From JAYOFM01 sp038117225 (GTDB lineage: Bacteria; Pseudomonadota; Alphaproteobacteria; Rhodospirillales; Casp-alpha2): a DNA stretch of 5,671 nucleotides. The stretch is from the NCBI GenBank assembly GCA_038117225.1, contig JAYOFM010000161.1, positions 1-5,671 on the forward strand, given 5' to 3'. Below are positions 1-4,912 of this stretch, one piece after another; within the stretch, counting starts at the first letter, position 1, and each line of letters opens with the position of its first letter. The position numbers and the translations under genes were made by a program. The notes beneath the pieces were generated by a model. The model was not told where the DNA came from and did not search any database. It saw only the letters and a list, made by a program, of their open reading frames with translations.

Positions 1-364
1 CGAAGCTGAGCCGGAACGTGCCGGTGCCGCCGGTTGGAATGTCTTGAAAAATTCCGCTGTCCGGTTGGCGTCCTGCGCCGCTGTTGCTGCGACCGCCCCG
101 CCCGTGACCGCTGCCACTACCGCGTCCCCGACCATGACCGCTGCCACGACCGCCGCGATGGCCGTCGATCTGAATGTGCTGGCGACCGTCGGATGATGGC
201 TCGCGGCGGCTTGAAACGACAACGGCATCGGAGCCGTCCAAGGTTTGCCAACCGCTTATGCGATGGCTGCGGCCACCCCGGCGACCGCGACCGCGAACGC
301 GATCGGCCTCGAAACTGCGATTTTCAATCAGATTGGGGCCTTCTTCGGATCCGGTATCGGCCAT
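1..364 (-). CDS. N-terminal part of a secreted-type protein with a DUF642/CBM-like galactose-binding-like domain (partial, runs off left edge)
   Basis: The minus-strand frame is open from an ATG at 364-362 to the window edge, giving 121 residues with no stop. An in-frame TAA at 373-371 fixes the start, and GGGAG (381-377) lies 12 nt upstream. Residues 11-19 (NLIENRSFE), 38-44 (GWQTLDG), 57-69 (SSDGRQHIQIDGH) and 103-121 (SGIFQDIP followed by a TFRLSF strand) follow the order seen in DUF642/CBM-like beta-sandwich domains: NLI.NGSFE, then GW....G, then ..DG.Q..eLD, then .sGi.Q.i and .y.LsF. No signal peptide or membrane helix is visible, as in many type I-secreted proteins, which export through a C-terminal signal; that signal would lie outside the window. 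Two Arg/Gly-rich stretches (22-35 and 70-92) interrupt the domain and may be surface loops. The family call comes from motif order alone. An overlapping plus-strand reading (34-366) is Cys/Arg-rich and looks like a shadow. Confidence 0.68.
   Translation of the reverse strand, partial: MADTGSEEGPNLIENRSFEADRVRGRGRRGGRSHRISGWQTLDGSDAVVVSSRREPSSDGRQHIQIDGHRGGRGSGHGRGRGSGSGHGRGGRSNSGAGRQPDSGIFQDIPTGGTGTFRLSF
89..148 (-). repeat. 30-bp tandem repeat (two units) encoding a Gly/Arg/Ser/His decapeptide
   Basis: Two adjacent 30-bp units (148-119 and 118-89, read on the minus strand) encode residues 73-82 and 83-92 of the partial secreted-type protein. Seven of ten residues agree, with the shared core GSGHGRG. 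At DNA level, plus-strand segments 105-123 and 135-153 agree at 18 of 19 positions. The period is a multiple of three, so a change in copy number keeps the frame. It looks like a recent in-frame duplication within a low-complexity loop. Confidence 0.75.
281..304 (-). repeat. Imperfect hexanucleotide repeat encoding Arg-Gly dipeptides
   Basis: Four 6-bp units on the plus strand (gcgacc, gcgacc, gcgaac, gcgatc) encode, on the minus strand, residues 21-28 (DRVRGRGR) of the partial secreted-type protein. This is the first of two Arg/Gly-rich stretches and sits just after the NLIENRSFE motif. The units are in frame, so expansion or contraction would not break the gene. Confidence 0.6.
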
Positions 365-485
365 GACAGATTAGGGCTCCCGCAAGAATTATGGTTATGT
401 TCATCGTGCCCGCTCAGAGACAAGGAAAACGCCCCCAAACAACCGGATTCGCGACTATTGGACGGACTATGCCCGCCGCCCCTTA

Positions 486-495
486 CAGTTAACTG
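486..495. promoter_or_regulatory. Perfect 10-bp palindrome, possible operator
   Basis: CAGTTAACTG reads the same on both strands and lies roughly mid-way in the divergent intergenic region, about 120 bp from the leftward start and 160 bp from the CoA-transferase start. A dimeric regulator could bind such a site. One 10-bp palindrome in about 300 bp is only mildly unlikely by chance, and no regulator gene is present in the window. Confidence 0.25.
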
Positions 496-513
496 ACGAC
501 TTCGCCTTTTGTC

Positions 514-527
514 GGCCGGAAGCGGCC
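514..527. other. Small GC hairpin (5-bp stem, 4-nt loop)
   Basis: GGCCG, GAAG, CGGCC forms a perfect five-pair GC stem with a four-base loop. It is not followed directly by a T-run on either strand; the nearest one, on the plus strand, begins 12 nt later at 540. It therefore does not qualify as an intrinsic terminator. It could be an operator half-site pair or a leader hairpin if the CoA-transferase transcript starts upstream of it. Confidence 0.3.
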
Positions 528-535
528 AGAATTCC

Positions 536-558
536 TCACTTTTTTGTGAAATCAGTGA
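536..558. promoter_or_regulatory. Nested inverted repeats around a T6 run, possible operator
   Basis: TCAC (536-539), six T (540-545) and GTGA (546-549) form one inverted repeat. TCACT (536-540) is also complementary to AGTGA (554-558), so two alternative pairings share the same left arm. The site lies about 100 bp upstream of the CoA-transferase start in an AT-richer patch. The role as a binding site is inferred from symmetry only. Confidence 0.25.
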
Positions 559-601
559 AGGATGCGGCGAGAGCTCCGGCCAATGGTCGATGCACCCGCC
601 C

Positions 602-630
602 TTGCGGCGGAGAAATCAGGCAATAAACTG
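602..630 (+). promoter_or_regulatory. Weak sigma70-like promoter candidate for the CoA-transferase gene
   Basis: TTGCGG (602-607) and TAAACT (625-630) are 17 bp apart and match the -35 and -10 consensus at 3/6 and 4/6 positions. Transcription would begin near 637, about 20 nt before the ATG at 658, leaving just enough leader for the ribosome binding site. The match is weak, and similar hexamers are expected by chance. Confidence 0.22.
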
Positions 631-642
631 AGTGTCCACCGA

Positions 643-648
643 CAGAGG
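643..648 (+). promoter_or_regulatory. Ribosome binding site that decides the CoA-transferase start
   Basis: The purine stretch CAGAGGAA contains AGAGGA, 9 nt before the ATG at 658. The frame stays open upstream to another ATG at 562, but the GAAGG there abuts the codon with no spacing, and the extra 32 residues do not resemble the family. Confidence 0.7.
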
Positions 649-657
649 AACCGCCCC

Positions 658-1851
658 ATGCCGCATGTCCCCGCTTCCGCCGCCCTCAAGGGCATCAAGG
701 TGCTCGATCTGACACGGGCCCGCGCCGGACCGACCTGCGCGCGGTTGCTCGCGGATTGGGGGGCCGATGTTATCAAGATCGAGCAACCGGCGGCGCTAGA
801 ACCCGATGGCGCGGTCTCCGCGCCTCGAGATTCCGCCGATTTTCAAAATTTGCAGCGCAATCGCCGCTCGCTGACTCTGAATCTCAAGGATCCGGACGGC
901 CTCAAGGTGTTCATGCGTCTGATCGAATCGGTTGATGTGGTGGTCGAAAACTACCGCGCCGACGTGAAGCACCGGCTCGGCATCGATTACGAGAGCCTTA
1001 GAGCGGTCAATCCGCGTATCATCCTCGGTAGCATTTCCGGCTTTGGTCAGGATGGCCCCTACGGCAAGCGGCCTGGGTTCGACCAGATTGCTCAAGGCAT
1101 GTCGGGCTTAATGTCGATTACCGGCGCGCCGGGCGAGGGCCCCATGCGGGTCGGCATCGCCGTTGCGGATTCGTCGGCCGGACTTTATTGCGCGTCCGGA
1201 ATTTTGGTTGCCCTGTTCGAGCGCGAACGGTCGGGCGAGGGACAGTGGGTGCAGACATCATTATTGGAGGCGCTTATCGCCATGGAGGATTTCCAGGCGG
1301 CGCGCTACCTGATGAACGGAGAGGTCGCCGGCCAGGCCGGCAACAACCATCCAACGTCGATCCCCACCGGCGTATTTCCGACCAGTGATGGCCACATTAA
1401 TATCGCGGCATCTGGCGGCACCATGTGGATCCGGCTGTGCGAAACCTTGGGTCGACCGGAATGGCTTGAGGATGCGCGCTTTGCCGACGGTGATGCGCGC
1501 TCGACCAATCGCGATATATTGAACCCCATGATCGCCGAGGAAACCGCCAAGCGGACCAGTGCCGACTGGATTGAGGAGCTCGCCGCCGTCGGTATTCCCT
1601 GCGGTCCCATCTACGATATGGCCGGCGTCTTCGCGGACCCGCAGGTCAACCATGTGGGGATCGCCCAGGAAATTGACACGCTGCCCTACGGCAAGACGCG
1701 AATGGTGGCGCAGCCGGTGAAACTGTCGCGCACACCGAGTCGTCTGGTCACCCGGCCACCGGCCTTGGGGGAGCATACCGAGGAAATTCTCGACGGATTG
1801 GGGTACAGCGCCGACGACATCGCCGATTTACTCCGCCGCAACGTGGTCTGA
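658..1851 (+). CDS. CaiB/BaiF family (family III) CoA-transferase
   Basis: This 397-aa protein probably transfers CoA between organic acids in the cytoplasm through an aspartyl-CoA thioester, as established for formyl-CoA transferase and CaiB. Visible family features are LKGIKVLDLTR (residues 10-20), RAGPTCARLLADWGADVIKIE (22-42), the NRRSLTLNLKDPDG segment (68-81), DVVVENYR (93-100), ISGFGQDGPYGKRPGFDQIAQ (126-146) and GEGQWVQTSLLEA (193-205). D142, in the GFDQ motif, aligns with the catalytic Asp of the family (Asp169 in formyl-CoA transferase). Length is typical (about 380-410). The C-terminal GEHTEEIL and the helical end are also usual. The start is 658 (see its ribosome binding site), giving a protein that begins MPHVPAS. 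The gene is single on its strand and converges on the dioxygenase gene, with stops 3 bp apart. The acid substrate cannot be read from sequence; the neighbouring enolase-like and dioxygenase genes hint at carboxylic-acid catabolism. Confidence 0.93.
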   Translation: MPHVPASAALKGIKVLDLTRARAGPTCARLLADWGADVIKIEQPAALEPDGAVSAPRDSADFQNLQRNRRSLTLNLKDPDGLKVFMRLIESVDVVVENYRADVKHRLGIDYESLRAVNPRIILGSISGFGQDGPYGKRPGFDQIAQGMSGLMSITGAPGEGPMRVGIAVADSSAGLYCASGILVALFERERSGEGQWVQTSLLEALIAMEDFQAARYLMNGEVAGQAGNNHPTSIPTGVFPTSDGHINIAASGGTMWIRLCETLGRPEWLEDARFADGDARSTNRDILNPMIAEETAKRTSADWIEELAAVGIPCGPIYDMAGVFADPQVNHVGIAQEIDTLPYGKTRMVAQPVKLSRTPSRLVTRPPALGEHTEEILDGLGYSADDIADLLRRNVV

Positions 1852-1854
1852 TCT

Positions 1855-2703
1855 TCAGGCGATTCGTTCGGTGCCCTTGATCTGTGCCCGGTGCAACACG
1901 CGGCGCAGGGAATTGTCGAAGGCGTCGCGCTTGTGCAGCACGGCGAGGTTATTCCACATCACCATGTCGCCCTCGTACCATTGCTGTTTCCAGGTGAAGC
2001 GGTCCTGGGTAGCGTGCGTCCACAAGGTATCCAGTAATTCTTCGCTTTTCGCCACTTCCATGCCGACGATATAGCCACGCGGCCGGCGACCGAGAAACAG
2101 GCATTTACGCCCGTCCGATGGGCGGGTGCGGACCAGCGGGTGGCGCGAACCCGGCGTTTCGCGCACGTCGGTCACGTCGTCGTAGCCCCGGCGCCGCATG
2201 CCGGCGGAATTATGCGAGGCATCATGAATGGCGACCCGGCCGTCGATGCGCTGTTTAAGGTCGTCCGGCAGCGCTGCATAGGCCGCGAACATGTCGGCGA
2301 AATAGGTATCACCGGCGCCGACGGGGATCTCGATACCGTAAAGCACGGATGCGCGGGGTGGCGTGTCGACGTACGTCAGATCCGCATGCCACACGGCTTC
2401 GCCATAACCCAGATTGCCGATCGGCTTGCCATCCACGACGACGTTGGAAATAACGTTGAGTTCGGGATATTCGGGCAGCATGGGTGCACCGTAGGGATTG
2501 GGGCCGGGCGGGTCCAATTCGCCGAACAGTCCGGCGAAGCGGATCAGGTCAGGGTCGCTGATTCGTTGGCGGCGCACCCGCAACACCAGATATTGCTCAA
2601 GTGCCGCGTTGAGCCGCACTGCGTCGTCACTCGATATTTCCAGGCTTAGGTCAATATCCGATACCTCGGCGCCGAACGGCGCGTCGAAGGGGGTGATGTC
2701 CAT
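1855..2703 (-). CDS. TauD/TfdA family Fe(II)/2-oxoglutarate-dependent dioxygenase
   Basis: This 282-aa cytoplasmic enzyme is expected to hydroxylate an organic substrate using O2 and 2-oxoglutarate. The iron-binding triad is visible: H106 and D108 in WHADLTY, and H257 in LAVLHKRDAFD. The C-terminal RRVLHRAQIKG (267-277) matches TauD RRIMHRATILG, so R268 should bind 2-oxoglutarate and R272 sits where TauD Arg270 contacts taurine sulfonate. T133 in GAGDT matches the second 2-oxoglutarate ligand. The N-terminal FGAEVSDIDLS is also typical. The TauD taurine-contacting His70 region (here GPNPYGAP, 67-74) has no His, so taurine is a doubtful substrate. ATG 2703 has a good GAGG 5 nt upstream (2712-2709) that overlaps the stop of the preceding enolase-like gene; the gap is 7 nt. 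Last gene of the putative operon. Catalytic residues are intact; the substrate is unknown. Confidence 0.92.
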   Translation of the reverse strand: MDITPFDAPFGAEVSDIDLSLEISSDDAVRLNAALEQYLVLRVRRQRISDPDLIRFAGLFGELDPPGPNPYGAPMLPEYPELNVISNVVVDGKPIGNLGYGEAVWHADLTYVDTPPRASVLYGIEIPVGAGDTYFADMFAAYAALPDDLKQRIDGRVAIHDASHNSAGMRRRGYDDVTDVRETPGSRHPLVRTRPSDGRKCLFLGRRPRGYIVGMEVAKSEELLDTLWTHATQDRFTWKQQWYEGDMVMWNNLAVLHKRDAFDNSLRRVLHRAQIKGTERIA

Positions 2704-2710
2704 ACTAGCC

Positions 2711-3784
2711 TCACGCCTGAAAGTTGACCTCCTCGACAGTGTGGCGCGCCAGCTTGTCCCTGTCGACCTCGGGCCGGTAATCGGCCGGCAAGATCAACGT
2801 GCCATCGGCGAATGGCAGCGGATTGCGCAGCAGGCTGTCGCGGGGTTTTAGGAAACCGTTGAACTCGCCGGCGTTGTCGATGGTGTGCCGGGCGACGCAG
2901 GCTTCCATCCAGCAGCCGATGTCGCCGGCCAAACCATCGCCCAGCACCGGCTGCATGCCTTGTCCGCGGACCCGCCGTAAACCGTCGGCGAGTCGGTTGA
3001 GACCGCCGAAGCGCTTCAGCTTCAATTTGCAGAATCCGACGCCGTCGATCGTGCCGGCGCGGCCGATATCGGCGGGGGCACAAATCGGTTCGTCCAGCAT
3101 CAACGGCACCGGCGACGCGGCGGCGACGGCGGCGTTTGCTTCCCAATCATCGGCGTCGCAGGGCTGTTCGAACAGGACGATGCCGTCGGGTTTCAATCCG
3201 GCGACGAAGGCCAATGCCTGTTCGAGCGAATACGCCCGGTTGGCGTCAAGCCGCAGTTCGGCCCGACCGGCCACATGCCGTTGGATCGCCGCCACCCGGT
3301 CGAGATCATCGGCGACATTCTTGCCGACCTTGACCTTGATGGTACGAAAACCTGCGTCGACGCGGCTTTCCGCTTCAGCGGCGATGGCGCCCGTGTCTGT
3401 CGCGTTGAAGGGGGTGAGCAATGGAAGCCGGGTCTCGGTATCGACCCGCAGCAGCGGGTGGCCGTCGAGCATTTCCAGCGCTGTAACTAACGCGGTCGCG
3501 GCGACCTTGCTATCCTCGAAACGTGAAAGTACGTCATTGCCGGCTTGTTCAACGGTTTGCCCGACCATGTGCCGCGCCGTGTCGATAGCAAACGCCCAAC
3601 CACCCTCGCGGGTCTCGGCGCTTGACCCCGGCGAGATATGGCCTTCACCCCAGCCGACGCGGCCCTGGTCATCAACCGCTTCGACGATGATCGGCTCGAA
3701 CTCCTGGAACGTGCGATAGCTCAGCCGGTAGGGTGCCACCAGCGGTAGACGCACTCGGCGCAGCGTGATGGCGCGAAGAGTCAC
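2711..3784 (-). CDS. Enolase-superfamily enzyme, mandelate racemase/muconate lactonizing type (MLE subgroup-like)
   Basis: This 357-aa enzyme should abstract a proton alpha to a carboxylate, forming a Mg-stabilised enolate. The capping domain begins ITLRRVRLPLVAPYRLSYRT (6-25), followed by VGWGEG (43-48). The barrel carries the KxK motif (K150, K152), metal ligands D180 (LRLDANRAY), E206 (LFEQP) and D231 (LMLDEP), and a Lys before Gly-Gly (KLKRFGG, K255 most likely). KxK plus this Lys is the pattern of the MLE/OSBS/dipeptide-epimerase subgroup. The eighth strand reads PVLGDGLAGDIG (279-290), from which I cannot name a substrate. GTG 3784 is preferred: TTTGAGGG lies just upstream and the protein then starts exactly at the family N-terminus. 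The frame is open to 3904, but that extension overlaps the preceding gene and has no family character. It lies 7 nt after the upstream stop and 7 nt before the dioxygenase gene, so it is probably co-transcribed with both. Confidence 0.9.
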   Translation of the reverse strand: MTLRAITLRRVRLPLVAPYRLSYRTFQEFEPIIVEAVDDQGRVGWGEGHISPGSSAETREGGWAFAIDTARHMVGQTVEQAGNDVLSRFEDSKVAATALVTALEMLDGHPLLRVDTETRLPLLTPFNATDTGAIAAEAESRVDAGFRTIKVKVGKNVADDLDRVAAIQRHVAGRAELRLDANRAYSLEQALAFVAGLKPDGIVLFEQPCDADDWEANAAVAAASPVPLMLDEPICAPADIGRAGTIDGVGFCKLKLKRFGGLNRLADGLRRVRGQGMQPVLGDGLAGDIGCWMEACVARHTIDNAGEFNGFLKPRDSLLRNPLPFADGTLILPADYRPEVDRDKLARHTVEEVNFQA

Positions 3785-3793
3785 GGCGCCCTC
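3782..3793 (-). promoter_or_regulatory. Ribosome binding site and GTG start of the enolase-like gene
   Basis: Read on the minus strand, TGAGGGCGCCGTG contains the TGA stop of the upstream gene (3794-3792), the Shine-Dalgarno GAGGG (3793-3789) and the GTG start (3784-3782). The stop overlaps the ribosome binding site, suggesting that terminating ribosomes reinitiate here. Confidence 0.75.
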
Positions 3794-4310
3794 AAATTTT
3801 GAATTCCCGGGGATTGATGATGCGGTTGGGGGATTGTGGCCGTTTGAACGGCGGCACCGGCGGAGGAATGATTTCCACGTTGAGATCGCCCCAATCCTCG
3901 ACACTGCGTTTCTGGAACGGTTTGTCGATGACCAGGGCGGAATTCTGCCGCACCGCGCCCTCGATTAATTCCTCCAGTTTTTCGGCCAGCCGCAGATTCC
4001 ACGGTACCTTGTAGTAGCGCGGTTCCACGTCACCGGAGAGCTTCAGCCACAGATAGATTGCCTGGCCTTCATCGAAGTGCATGCCGAGAATCAGCGCCTT
4101 GTCGGCGTTGCGTTCGAACCATTCGAAGTTCATCGGCTTTGGCTTCGACAGCATTTCGGCGAACTGGGCGTAGCCGAGGGGTATGAACATGATCACCAGG
4201 GCGAGGGCCAGGAAGCGGACCCGCGCCGGCCGGGGAGCCCAGATGGCGAGGCTGGCCAGCGTCGCCGCGAGTAGCAGCGCGCCTCCGAACAGGTAGTGGA
4301 TGATATCCAT
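3792..4310 (-). CDS. Two-helix membrane protein with a periplasmic C-terminal part and Pro-rich tail, unknown function
   Basis: I do not recognise this 172-aa protein. Two hydrophobic helices are evident, about residues 5-24 and 32-50, separated by a short basic loop (PRPARVR, 26-32). By the positive-inside rule that loop is cytoplasmic, placing the C-terminal 120 residues in the periplasm. That part contains LILGMHFDEGQAIYLWLKL (73-91), likely two beta-strands, a helix (108-120), and a Pro-rich end (149-161, PPPVPPFKRP and after). No catalytic motif stands out. The start codon shares one base with the stop of the preceding gene (TGATG at 4312-4308), a strong sign of translational coupling, so it likely belongs to the same membrane complex as the ExbB-like and ExbD-like proteins. 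The Pro-rich periplasmic tail could reach other envelope partners, loosely recalling TonB or TolA, but with no sequence match that I can see. Confidence 0.8.
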   Translation of the reverse strand: MDIIHYLFGGALLLAATLASLAIWAPRPARVRFLALALVIMFIPLGYAQFAEMLSKPKPMNFEWFERNADKALILGMHFDEGQAIYLWLKLSGDVEPRYYKVPWNLRLAEKLEELIEGAVRQNSALVIDKPFQKRSVEDWGDLNVEIIPPPVPPFKRPQSPNRIINPREFKI

Positions 4311-4912
4311 CAGCGAAGCTCCGTAATCAGCGGGTAACGTAGGGTCGAGACACTGCCTGGCACAAGGTCGCCTTCCTCCGTTAGGCGGAATCGGAAAGCG
4401 GTCTTTTCCTCATTGTGGCGTTCCATGACGATGTCGGATTTTAAGATCTGATGGGCCTGATCGTACTGTTTCTTGACGCTGACGACGACGGTCACGGGGA
4501 CGCTGACCGCGTTGGGGATGGCGCCATACATGTGGGCGTTGACCACGTATTCGCCGGGCGGAATGCCCCGGCTGTAGGTCATTTCGTAGTTCTCTTCCGT
4601 GGCGTCGCCTTCGCCGCCGAGATCATCGCGCAACAGGTTGAAGGTCTTGCCGCTTTGATTCCAGAAACCGACCGGCAGTTCCCCGGGTGCCTTGACCCAC
4701 AAATCCACGTCCACCTTCATGTCCGTCGGCCAGTGCATTTCGACGATCACGTTGCCGGGCGCGCGCGCGTCCTCGGCGTCTTCCTTGGTCGGGGTAATGT
4801 GTGGCAACAACATGACGACGATGGCAATGAAGCCGATTAGCGCCAACAGCAGGACATCGCGGAACACCGTGCCCGCGGTGTCCTCGTCGTCGAAATAATC
4901 AAGCTGGTCCAT
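4310..4912 (-). CDS. ExbD/TolR-like one-helix protein with a beta-sandwich (DUF2135-like) periplasmic domain
   Basis: This 200-aa protein has an acidic N-terminus (DYFDDEDTAG), one helix (about 16-37) and a periplasmic remainder. The helix, VFRDVLLLALIGFIAIVVM (16-34), lines up with the ExbD/TolR signature (FIDVMLVLLIIFMV), and D19 falls on the proton-accepting Asp (Asp25 of ExbD). After a linker (residues 38-53), residues 54-145 look all-beta. VDVDLWVKAPGE (67-78) and the GIPPGEYVVNAHMYG segment (116-130) recall DUF2135/YfaP-type domains (DvDLhv..P.G ... pGtYtv.v..y), rather than the usual ExbD/TolR fold. C-terminal residues 145-177 may add further strands. ATG 4912 overlaps the upstream channel gene by 14 bp, and its stop overlaps the next start by one base. 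I infer it is the rotor/stator-type partner of the ExbB-like protein. The helix match is good; the domain match is tentative. Confidence 0.75.
   Translation of the reverse strand: MDQLDYFDDEDTAGTVFRDVLLLALIGFIAIVVMLLPHITPTKEDAEDARAPGNVIVEMHWPTDMKVDVDLWVKAPGELPVGFWNQSGKTFNLLRDDLGGEGDATEENYEMTYSRGIPPGEYVVNAHMYGAIPNAVSVPVTVVVSVKKQYDQAHQILKSDIVMERHNEEKTAFRFRLTEEGDLVPGSVSTLRYPLITELR

Larger units (their letters stand above)
365..657. other. Divergent intergenic region
   Basis: This 293-bp stretch separates two genes that start in opposite directions and should hold both promoters. I see no convincing gene in it: short open frames here lack a usable Shine-Dalgarno and have no recognisable protein character. 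It is less GC-rich in parts (381-400 and 531-560) and contains three small inverted repeats, listed separately. Leftward, a CATAAT hexamer at 393-388 is a possible -10 for the secreted-type gene. Its predicted start would fall almost on the ribosome binding site and no good -35 precedes it, so I do not call it as a promoter. Confidence 0.6.

Noticed and set aside
34..366. Plus-strand open frame (110 aa, Cys/Arg-rich)
   Set aside because: It is antisense to the partial secreted-type gene, whose frame has recognisable domain motifs; its Cys/Arg content reflects the reverse reading of Gly/Arg/Ser codons.
514..545. Intrinsic terminator from the GC hairpin plus T-run
   Set aside because: The T-run begins 12 nt after the stem instead of immediately after it, and neither flanking gene ends here.
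562..657. N-terminal extension of the CoA-transferase from ATG 562
   Set aside because: The extra 32 residues have no family character, the purine stretch abuts the ATG with no spacing, and ATG 658 has a well-placed AGAGGA.
1855..2703. Calling the dioxygenase taurine dioxygenase (tauD)
   Set aside because: Iron and 2-oxoglutarate ligands are present, but the TauD taurine-site His has no counterpart, and there are no taurine or sulfonate transport genes.
2140..3719. Long plus-strand open frames (169 aa at 2140-2649 and 306 aa at 2799-3719)
   Set aside because: Both are antisense to enzymes with intact catalytic motifs. The second is a Ser/Ala/Pro/Arg-rich low-complexity reading typical of GC-rich shadow frames.
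3785..3904. N-terminal extension of the enolase-like protein to 3904
   Set aside because: It overlaps the upstream membrane-protein gene by over 100 bp and adds 40 residues not seen in the family; GTG 3784 has a good ribosome binding site and matches the family N-terminus.
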